A stretch of 64,000 nucleotides of DNA from an uncultured Clostridia bacterium (GTDB taxonomy: Bacteria; Bacillota; Clostridia; Christensenellales; Borkfalkiaceae), in assembly GCA_947087265.1 (NCBI GenBank), contig CAMUBY010000005.1:1-64000 (forward strand). Direction: 5' to 3'. Of this stretch, positions 18,840 to 24,860 are shown one piece after another; positions within the stretch are counted from its first letter, which is position 1, and each line of letters starts with the position of its first letter. The notes below the pieces were generated by a model that made no database searches, was not told the DNA's origin, and saw only the letters and a list, made by a program, of their open reading frames with translations. The position numbers were made by a program, and so were the translations under genes.

Positions 18840-18899
18840 ATTGATAATAATAAAACAAAACCCCGTATATTGGCGTTTCAGCACAACATATAGGGTTCG

Positions 18900-18946
18900 T
18901 GGTGGGGACGACAGAACTCGAATCTGTGACCTTTTGCATGTCAAGC
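18900..18946. repeat. attL: 47-bp duplicate of the tRNA-Val 3' end
   Basis: 47 bases identical to 35525-35571. They cover CCA, acceptor 3' strand, T-arm, variable loop and most of the anticodon arm of tRNA-Val, after which the sequences diverge. The tRNA is incomplete here (no D-arm or 5' acceptor), so this is the stranded chromosomal half. Upstream 18856-18899 keeps the old tRNA terminator hairpin, also similar to the copy at 35482-35524. Confidence 0.93.
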
Positions 18947-19320
18947 CCTACGGAATGTTAAAAAACACAATATACAGAAAAAATTAAAAATAAAAATACA
19001 ATATGTAGTAGTCAAAGTATCGATAATTTTTTTTGACACTAAACGACAGTACTGTATTTTCGATTATTATACCATAATCCGAAAATTGAATCAATCAAAA
19101 TCAACATTTCAATACATTAAATGTTGTGAATCTCTCTTTGCTCTCTCCGCTCCCCTGCTCCGTTCGGCGGCTTCCTGCGCTCCGGGGCGGCGCCGGGGCG
19201 CGCGGCTCATCAGACGGAATCTCATTCGCGCCGGGCGCGGTTGCTTGCCTGAATGCAGACCAACCAACGTAAGCGGACTTCGGAAAAGCCTTTGCCGAAA
19301 CGGACGGGCGCGGCGGTGGC
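18947..19320. other. Non-coding left flank of the prophage
   Basis: No credible gene. AT-rich to about 19100, then GC-rich with GGCGCC-type inverted repeats around 19180-19200. The open frames here lack ribosome binding sites and look like chance. Confidence 0.5.
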
Positions 19321-19561
19321 AACTTCATCGGGAATGCCGTGCATTATCGACGAAGTTGGATAATGCCCGAATATGGCAAGCCTGCGCCGCCATTTCGGGC
19401 ATTACCGAATCGGCAGTTCGATAATGCCCACCGCATGCCCCTCTTGCGACTTTTTAGCCTTTGCCGCCCTTTGGCAAAGGCTGAAAGTCGCACGCCCTAC
19501 TACGAAAAACGGCGACTTTTCGTCCAAACGTTCTCGATTACGCGCCGCCCGTTCGGGCGGA
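19321..19561. other. Hairpin-rich region, candidate origin or packaging signal
   Basis: Several nested inverted repeats. AACTTC/GAAGTT spans 19321-19357. TAATGCCCGAA-ATGG pairs with CCATTTCGGGCATTA over 19361-19404. There are direct copies of GATAATGCCC at 19359 and 19420. A long stem (GCGACTTT, AGCCTTTGCC and complements) covers 19446-19491, and CCGCCC/GGGCGG lies at 19546-19561. This density of strong hairpins next to the replication gene is what phage intergenic regions look like. Function is inferred. Confidence 0.6.
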
Positions 19562-19630
19562 AACCGCCTTCCCCCTGCGGCAATGCCTATTTTACACGGG
19601 CTTGCCGCTTTATTATCATATAAGAGTATA

Positions 19631-19702
19631 AATAATGTATTACATTATTATATGACCCCTGTAAAAAGTATAGTTTCAACCCCGTTTCCCCTGCAAAAAG
19701 TA
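19631..19702. repeat. Palindrome and iteron-like direct repeats
   Basis: A 19-base palindrome (AATAATGTA-T-TACATTATT, 19631-19649) is followed by two direct repeats CCCCTG[T/C]AAAAAGTA at 19656-19670 and 19688-19702, spaced 32 bases (three helical turns). Candidate initiator binding sites. Confidence 0.55.
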
Positions 19703-19861
19703 AATTCCGAAACTTTCCTTTTTTCAGTGGTTAGGACAAAAAGAAAACTTCCGCCCAGTAAGACGGAAGTCCTCGATTTTTTGATACGATTATAAGCGCG
19801 GACGCGCCGCGCTTCAAATTTTCTTATTCAGTTCGCCTACGGGTTACATGGTGTACGGCTC

Positions 19862-20980
19862 TCATGGCGCACCTCTCGGGTTGCAACGGTAACAGTCGCA
19901 CATTTTCCCGTTCGGAAGATAGCCCGTATCGGAGCATTTCTCGCACGTCCAACGCGGCATGAGGTCGAGTTCCGTAAGATTCAGCCGTTCGAGCGCCTCG
20001 GCGCGTTCTCTCCGCGCTGTGGCTAATTTCACGCTGATTTCAGGGCATTTCTTGGGAGAATACACCTCTGCCCTTGCAAGCGCGATTTCGCCCTCTTTCA
20101 GGGCTTTCTCGGCGGCTTTGAATGCCGCGTCTTTGTTCGCAAGCGCGCAATTCTTTTCCGCGCGGCTCTTTGCCCTCTGCGCGCGCATGGCGTAGACCCG
20201 TTCGCGTTCGGCGCGGGCGTCTGCCGCCGAAATCTCCTGCTGCCATTGCGGGGCAGGCGTTGCCGACGTTCTTTTCTTCGTGGCTTGTTTCGCTTGCGCC
20301 TTCTTCTTGGCTTCTTCCTTGCGCTGCTCCTCGTGCTTTTTCAGCGCAAGCGTGAGCGCCGTGCCGAATATGTATTCGCTCGGTTTCCCCTCATACATTC
20401 CATGGTAACCTTTCGGGTAAAAAATGATTTTACATTTCCGAAGTTCCTTTGTTGCCTTATAAACGCTTCCTTCGCTGATTCCGAGCATATTTGCAATTTG
20501 TTTTTTCTTACCGACAAACTTGCCGTTTGCTCCGTCGTTGGAAATAATATGCCGTATAAAAAAGCACGCAAGTATTTTGACACTGTTCGTCCAATGCACC
20601 GGTTTTTTGGCGTGCTTGTCTATAATGTCGAAGTACGCAGAATCATACGTCGTATAGCCTTTCCCTTTTGCACGCTTCTTGACAGTATATTTGGAGTACA
20701 TACGGTTGCTTTTATCCTGCTCGATTGCGCCCGATTCCGTTAAACCTGCAATAAATTTACGCGTGGTCTTGTCCGTACAACCCAAAATTTCGCGGTAATT
20801 TTTATACGTTAAAAACGCAGGTTTTTTTCCGTGCGAAAGACTGCTTAAAAGGGCATACGCAATTTTCCCCGTCGGCGTCATCTTCTTGCCCCCGAGAAAA
20901 TCTTTTTTGAACATTCCGTCTGGCAAGCGAAAATATGTAACCGAACTTGTCCTATTCAGTTGTGCTGCCGCTTTCGCCAT
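19862..20980 (-). CDS. Phage replication initiator with two winged helices and DnaI-NTD-like tail
   Basis: 372 residues. The N-terminal pattern (YFRLPDGMF, then FLTYKNYREILGCTDKTTRK) is a winged helix like RepA_N-type initiators. A second winged helix lies near 160-200 (IANMLGISEGSVYKATKEL). A basic Lys/Ala linker (about 215-250) follows. The last about 110 residues match the end of the host DnaD-like protein at 57815 (DAAFK.AE..LK.GEI.LARAE and KCSDTG.LPNG.MCDCYR). That module resembles the zinc-binding, helicase-binding N-terminal domain of DnaI/DnaC loaders. I infer that it starts replication and recruits host DnaB. It overlaps the truncated methylase by 25 bases. Confidence 0.8.
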   Translation of the reverse strand: MAKAAAQLNRTSSVTYFRLPDGMFKKDFLGGKKMTPTGKIAYALLSSLSHGKKPAFLTYKNYREILGCTDKTTRKFIAGLTESGAIEQDKSNRMYSKYTVKKRAKGKGYTTYDSAYFDIIDKHAKKPVHWTNSVKILACFFIRHIISNDGANGKFVGKKKQIANMLGISEGSVYKATKELRKCKIIFYPKGYHGMYEGKPSEYIFGTALTLALKKHEEQRKEEAKKKAQAKQATKKRTSATPAPQWQQEISAADARAERERVYAMRAQRAKSRAEKNCALANKDAAFKAAEKALKEGEIALARAEVYSPKKCPEISVKLATARRERAEALERLNLTELDLMPRWTCEKCSDTGYLPNGKMCDCYRCNPRGAP

Positions 20981-21390
20981 GCCTTTCTCCCGATTGTTTT
21001 CAGTTTCAGACGTCCTATTCGCTCCGAACGTCCACGCCGCCCATTACCGCAAGCTCCGTATGACTGATGAAAACGCACCAACGTTCTCCTCGCCCATTCA
21101 ATGCGGTCGTCCGTTTTCATCTCGGCGCAATTCAAGAACTCTTCACGCGACCACGGCGTGAACTCCAACGCTCGCGCGAGCTCCTCGGGATATTCCCTGC
21201 ACACGCGGAACAGGTTCACGACGTTCCCGTCTATATCGTTTATCGTTTCGATATTTACTGAAGGCTTTGTGAAAAATACTGCACCGCTTCCGAAGAACGG
21301 TTCACAATATACTTTGTACGGCGGAAAGTAGGAAATTATCCATTGTGCGATTCGCCACTTTCCGCCCGGATATTTCAAGATTGCGTTCAT
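20956..21390 (-). pseudogene. Truncated Dam-family DNA adenine methylase
   Basis: 144 residues. The N-terminal part is canonical for D12-class adenine methyltransferases: KYPGGKWRIAQWI and the AdoMet-binding PFFGSGAVFF, then NDIDGNVVNLFR. After LVRFHQSYGACGN the sequence becomes basic, low-complexity and unlike the family, and the catalytic DPPY motif is absent. The family is normally about 260-290 residues, so this is a remnant joined to the upstream side of the replication gene. It is probably inactive. Confidence 0.8.
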
Positions 21391-21426
21391 TTTTCACCGC
21401 AGTTTTTATTTTATTGCGTTTTTCGG

Positions 21427-21455
21427 TTGACTTCTACCGTCCGATTGGTTATAAT
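21427..21455 (+). promoter_or_regulatory. Promoter of putative sRNA 1
   Basis: TTGACT (21427-21432), 17-base spacer, TATAAT (21450-21455) on the plus strand, opposite to the surrounding prophage genes and with no protein gene downstream. Confidence 0.8.
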
Positions 21456-21461
21456 AAAAGC

Positions 21462-21565
21462 ATAAGAGTTGCATGGACTTCGTATGAAGTAGGTTCCCTT
21501 TCAAGGGAACGGGCGCATGAGAATGCGCTGTCAGTCGAAAGGACGCAGATTGCGGCTCTTTTTTT
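21462..21565 (+). ncRNA. Putative prophage small RNA 1
   Basis: About 100 nt between a near-consensus promoter and a T7 run (21559-21565). It contains stacked hairpins: ACTTC-GTAT-GAAGT, GTTCCCTT-TC-AAGGGAAC, GCGCAT-GAGA-ATGCGC and a terminal CGCA-GAT-TGCG. No open frame has a ribosome binding site. Family not recognised. Confidence 0.62.
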
Positions 21566-21604
21566 CTACTCTTTTTGTTGCCGCGAAATTTTTCCGAAAA
21601 TATA

Positions 21605-21633
21605 TTGACATTTATTCGATAAACGCATATAAT
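21605..21633 (+). promoter_or_regulatory. Promoter of putative sRNA 2
   Basis: Perfect TTGACA (21605-21610), 17-base spacer, TATAAT (21628-21633). Confidence 0.83.
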
Positions 21634-21639
21634 AAATTC

Positions 21640-21722
21640 AAGAAAGGTACATGCGACTCCCCGTTTAGGGTTGAGACGCGGCGAATGACGAATTAAGTTT
21701 CGGGCGCGCCTTTCTTTTTTTT
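21640..21722 (+). ncRNA. Putative prophage small RNA 2
   Basis: About 80 nt starting just after a perfect promoter. The ends pair (AGAAAGG 21641-21647 with CCTTTCT 21709-21715) and a T run follows, so the whole RNA is closed by its terminator stem. Internal CCC/GGG and GCG/CGC pairings are possible. Its 3' end meets the 3' end of the minus-strand gene at 21721. Confidence 0.6.
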
Positions 21723-22094
21723 ACTTCTTTTTGGGTGATTGTTTCTCTTTTCTCAAACGTTCAATCAATTCCCACACTGTTTTTTTATCCTCTGCGTTTA
21801 GCCCCAACCCATTTAACCTTTTTCCATAATTTTTTGCTGGTTCTTCTGTGAGTTGCGGACGCACATACGCCGGTTTCTTATCTTTTTTATCGGGATTCTT
21901 TTGCAAAGGAATGTTATTCTCACCCCTTTGGTTCTCCCCCCGTGGGTTACGCCGAGACTTTGCAGACTTTTGCCTTTTCTACCACAAACATAATTCACAT
22001 GCCCCTGTGCGTCGGTGGTATGTAACTTTCGGAACTCGTCCAAATCCTTAACTTTTTCCTGCTTTTTCTTTTTTTTCCTGTTCTTCTTTGCCAT
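21721..22094 (-). pseudogene. Basic phage protein with internal frameshift
   Basis: Two overlapping frames together give one protein. The first (from ATG 22094 with GAAGGGAG upstream) runs through a Lys-rich start and GHVNYVCGRKGKSLQSLGVTH to TKGVR. The second continues NIPLQKNP, KKPAYVRPQLTEE, YGKRLNGLGLN and KKTVWELIE to 21721. The joined pattern resembles a family I recall from Clostridia and phages. Frame is lost at GTG AGA ATA, where one extra A would restore it. This is a real mutation, a sequencing error, or less likely programmed shifting. Confidence 0.65.
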
Positions 22095-22106
22095 AAACAA
22101 CTCCCT

Positions 22107-22349
22107 TCACGCCGACGTCTTGTTCGGCGTTTCTTTTTTCAGATTGAGTTTTTTATCTTTCGTGATTTCGATTAACCCGACTTCGGCAAGTTTGCCGACG
22201 TTATAACGCACGGTGGAGCGCGCGCAGCCGAGCCGGGTTGCAAGGTCGCTATAACCCACGCGCCGGGCGCCGTCTATTAGATATTCTTCTGATAACAGCC
22301 GATACAATCGCACCGCTACTTTTTCAAGGGTATTTTCAATCTCTGTCAT
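22107..22349 (-). CDS. Small winged-helix DNA-binding protein
   Basis: 80 residues from ATG 22349, with AAGGGGG upstream, overlapping the previous gene's end by 14 bases. The helix-turn-helix is GYSDLATRLGCARSTVRYNV, followed by the wing-like KLAEVGLIEITKDKKL. The pattern is that of replication-plasmid or MarR/GntR-like winged helices. Probably a regulator in the morphogenesis operon, or an accessory replication protein. Confidence 0.7.
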   Translation of the reverse strand: MTEIENTLEKVAVRLYRLLSEEYLIDGARRVGYSDLATRLGCARSTVRYNVGKLAEVGLIEITKDKKLNLKKETPNKTSA

Positions 22350-23013
22350 GTTTCGCCCCCTTATACCGTTTTTTCTTGTTACGATATTCCCTGATAGCAC
22401 TTGGCACATTGTCTTCTACGGGCTTTTCTTCTTCCTGCTCGGCAGGCTCCGCGCCCTCGGAATCGCGCTCTGACGCGCTCTCCGCGTTCGGTAACATGTC
22501 CTCGTCCGTTTCATCGGCGGCGTTTGGCTTAGAATCAACCTCAGCCGCGTTTTCCGAGCCTTGCTCAAAGTATTCTGCCATTTCTTCCAAAACGCCTGCG
22601 TTCTCTGCCTGCGCACGTAATTCCGCATAACGCTGCTCAACTTTCTCGGTGATTCTTGCATTGCATTTGTCGTAAAAAATCGCTGCGACTGCATTCGCTT
22701 CCATGTCTACCAAATCAGCCGCATAGTTCTGTTTCGGACGGTGCAGGAATCGCGTTTCCCAATGCGCTGGCACAATTCGGTCGTGTATCGCTTTCAGTCG
22801 CTCGATTTCGAGTTCCGCTTCGTTCCGCTGCGTTAAATCGAGCAGTTCAAACTCCAACAAATATTGTCGGGTGATATTGTTCGCAAATGCAATAAACGCT
22901 TCATCACACTTTTCTAACGAAGGCTGCGCGTTTTGCAATTCGTCAAAAATTTTATAAAATTTGTCATGCATTTCTCGCAGTTCCTGCGTGTGCTGCCTTA
23001 ACTTCTCAATCAT
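22336..23013 (-). CDS. Coiled-coil protein with acidic tail, downstream of Zot
   Basis: 225 residues. Residues 1-155 are predicted helical or coiled coil (LRQHTQELREMHDKF). Residues 155-210 are very acidic and low complexity, and the end is basic (NKKKRYKGAKHDRD). No signal peptide. The start overlaps the zot stop (ATGA), so it is translationally coupled to the assembly ATPase and may act with it. Family not recognised. Confidence 0.65.
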   Translation of the reverse strand: MIEKLRQHTQELREMHDKFYKIFDELQNAQPSLEKCDEAFIAFANNITRQYLLEFELLDLTQRNEAELEIERLKAIHDRIVPAHWETRFLHRPKQNYAADLVDMEANAVAAIFYDKCNARITEKVEQRYAELRAQAENAGVLEEMAEYFEQGSENAAEVDSKPNAADETDEDMLPNAESASERDSEGAEPAEQEEEKPVEDNVPSAIREYRNKKKRYKGAKHDRD

Positions 23014-23840
23014 GCAGTATTTACCTCTGATGAATTCTTCTTTTCCTTCTTTCGGTAATTCTTCGGCTCGCCCGGCTCGTAAAACTTCGCCTGTCGCTTT
23101 GTCATGCCCTGCGGCTTGTTATGCGGCAGATAGTCAAAGTCAAGCCCGTCGGGCGGTAGGAAGTCTGAGAGGTGCTCGTAACTGTCGAAACTTCGGAATA
23201 TGTTTCCCTCGTTCACGGGATAAGTTTCCTTGTATTCGCCCTCGCCCTTTGTAAAATACCGTTCCGCTTCCGTCCAATTTTCAAACTCCCGACAATGCCA
23301 TGTCGAACGAACGACGTTCCCGGCGGCGTCTTTTTCGTTGTCCATGTCAACTATCTGTATCACGTGCACGCCCAATTCGCGCACATTGCAATCGAGCAAT
23401 TTGCCGCGTTGGGCAATCAAAACAATTTCCAACTGCGCCTGTCGGTGCACCTCGAACGCGTAACTTACAAAGTCCGCGAACGTCGCGCTTTTGCGGCTGT
23501 TCAAAAAGCGTTGCGATTCGTCGAGTACCAAAACGCCGCCCGGCGCTATGAACTGCGTGTCCATTTCCTTGTTGGCGATACCGAAATAGTAGCCGTTCTG
23601 ATAATACGGCTCGTAATATCTTTTATATCCGACGTGCAATTTAACATGGAAATTCGTGTAGAACGGCACCTGCGTGGGCAAGGTATAGTTCTTGCCGTAC
23701 TCCGCATTTGCTCGTCTGATGAGGTCGCAACTGCGTTTCCAAACTTTCCTGCCCTCGTACATATACTTGTGTTTTAACCAATAGGTTGCATACGCCGTCT
23801 TGCCTGCACCCGTTTCGCCGACAATAAATGTGATTGACAT
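23010..23840 (-). CDS. zot: Zot-family assembly ATPase (filamentous phage pI-like)
   Basis: 276 residues. Walker A GETGAGKTAYA near the N-terminus, and Walker B GGVLVLDESQRFL (about 100-112) with the Zot-typical DE followed by QRFLNSRK. Zot/pI proteins power extrusion of filamentous phage through the membrane. Classical members carry a transmembrane helix near residue 220-250; here the C-terminus is basic and soluble (KNYRKKEKKNSSE), so the membrane part may come from the 779-residue neighbour. This is the best marker that the prophage is inovirus-like. Confidence 0.9.
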   Translation of the reverse strand: MSITFIVGETGAGKTAYATYWLKHKYMYEGRKVWKRSCDLIRRANAEYGKNYTLPTQVPFYTNFHVKLHVGYKRYYEPYYQNGYYFGIANKEMDTQFIAPGGVLVLDESQRFLNSRKSATFADFVSYAFEVHRQAQLEIVLIAQRGKLLDCNVRELGVHVIQIVDMDNEKDAAGNVVRSTWHCREFENWTEAERYFTKGEGEYKETYPVNEGNIFRSFDSYEHLSDFLPPDGLDFDYLPHNKPQGMTKRQAKFYEPGEPKNYRKKEKKNSSEVNTA

Positions 23841-23858
23841 ACGCTTTCCTTGAATCGA

Positions 23859-24227
23859 TTATTTTTCCGACTTAAACTGTACCGTTACTTTTTTTAACTG
23901 CCGATTGTTCAAAACGCTATCGAGCGCCTTCAAATTCTCCGGAGTTTTCTCGTGGTATTCGCGTGTCAGATTCTCGGAATATCTGCCGTTCCTGCTCCGC
24001 GATGCGCTGCGCGTTACCGCGATTTTATTCTCCGTCAGCGAAATTTCCTTTGCGCCGTCAAAAATGTTCTTTGCAGGTTTGAGCGCGGCAGGCTTTCTCT
24101 GCGGCTTTTTTGCCGTTTTTGCCGCGCTACGCTTTGTTGGCTTTCCGCCTGCCGTCTTTCCCTGTACGCGTTTATTTGCGCCCTTTTTGGGCGCTATTTC
24201 TTTTGCTTTGCTTTTCTTTTTGAACAT
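23859..24227 (-). CDS. Small very basic protein sharing an N-terminal module with its neighbour
   Basis: 122 residues, strongly Lys/Arg-rich. The first about 42 residues (KGANKRVQGKT, KPTKRSAAKTAKKP) repeat those of the 224-residue gene just upstream. The remainder contains RSASRSRNGRYSENLTREYHE. It overlaps the upstream gene by 56 bases and has a GGGGG-type ribosome binding site. Its charge suggests binding of nucleic acid or a basic tag. No known family. Confidence 0.62.
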   Translation of the reverse strand: MFKKKSKAKEIAPKKGANKRVQGKTAGGKPTKRSAAKTAKKPQRKPAALKPAKNIFDGAKEISLTENKIAVTRSASRSRNGRYSENLTREYHEKTPENLKALDSVLNNRQLKKVTVQFKSEK

Positions 24228-24240
24228 GATTGTTCCCCCT
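24101..24240. repeat. Duplicated gene-junction segment, copy 1
   Basis: About 140 bases similar to 24719-24860. It spans the 3' end of one gene and the 5' end of the next, including the same 56-base gene overlap. Confidence 0.75.
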
Positions 24241-24846
24241 TTCTTTCATCACTTTTTTTAACTCTGTTGCATTTATGTTTTTCACCGTTATTCCGCTTAA
24301 ATCTATGCCGTTCTTTTTCAAGGTTTGGACTACATCTTCTCGCTTCATTTTTAAGAGTTTATTGCGATTTTCTTTGTCGGAAAGATATTTACCGATTTGG
24401 TCGTTATTTTTTATCTGCACTGCAAGAAGAAACGTGTCATAATTCTTGTACCCTTGATGAGGTTCGCGCTTCCAATCGTCCCACTTCGGTTTCTTCTTCA
24501 ATGCGGCTTGTTCCTTTTTGCTTCCCGTTGCCATTTTAATATAATTTCTGCATTGAGTTAAACTCCCGACTTCCTCTTTCCGCACGTTTCTGTGAGATGG
24601 GTAATTTTTCCCGTTCCAATTCATGTATGGGTCAAAAAGAACCACATGATCGCCGCCTGAATCCTTTACAAGAGAATACTCCCCTTTATCAGACGGCACG
24701 CTTTCTCCAAGTTTAATTGGCGGCTTTTTTGCCGTCTTTGTCGCGCTGCGCTTTGTTGGCTTGTTGCGCGTTGTTTTTCCCTGTACGGGCTTATTTGCGC
24801 CCTTCATGGACGTCTTTTTTGCTGTTTTTTTCTTGCTTCCGAACAT
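24172..24846 (-). CDS. Basic protein with duplicated N-terminal module
   Basis: 224 residues. Basic N-terminal tag (KGANKPVQGKT, KPTKRSATKTAKKP), then a central beta region (YSLVKDSGGDHVVLFDPYMN) and a helical part with KNYDTFLLAVQIKNNDQIGKY, reminiscent of small phage proteins carrying a YDTW..ALW.NND pattern. The C-terminus HVQKEKQSKRNS resembles that of the 779-residue protein upstream, consistent with duplication of the junction. It overlaps that gene by 56 bases. Confidence 0.62.
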   Translation of the reverse strand: MFGSKKKTAKKTSMKGANKPVQGKTTRNKPTKRSATKTAKKPPIKLGESVPSDKGEYSLVKDSGGDHVVLFDPYMNWNGKNYPSHRNVRKEEVGSLTQCRNYIKMATGSKKEQAALKKKPKWDDWKREPHQGYKNYDTFLLAVQIKNNDQIGKYLSDKENRNKLLKMKREDVVQTLKKNGIDLSGITVKNINATELKKVMKERGNNHVQKEKQSKRNSAQKGRK

Positions 24847-24860
24847 GGTCTTGCTCCTTT
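24719..24860. repeat. Duplicated gene-junction segment, copy 2
   Basis: Partner of 24101-24240. Encodes in two frames the end of the 779-residue protein and the start of the 224-residue protein. Confidence 0.75.

Noticed and set aside
18900..18946. A second tRNA-Val gene
   Set aside because: Only the 3' part is present; there is no D-arm or 5' acceptor, so it is an att remnant.
18739..18987. An 82-residue frame across the tRNA-Leu and attL region
   Set aside because: It is the antisense of tRNA-Leu and the partial tRNA-Val, a well-known source of false proteins.
19086..19795. Several open frames in the prophage gene-free region
   Set aside because: No ribosome sites, Arg/Pro-rich by GC content, and they cross strong hairpins.
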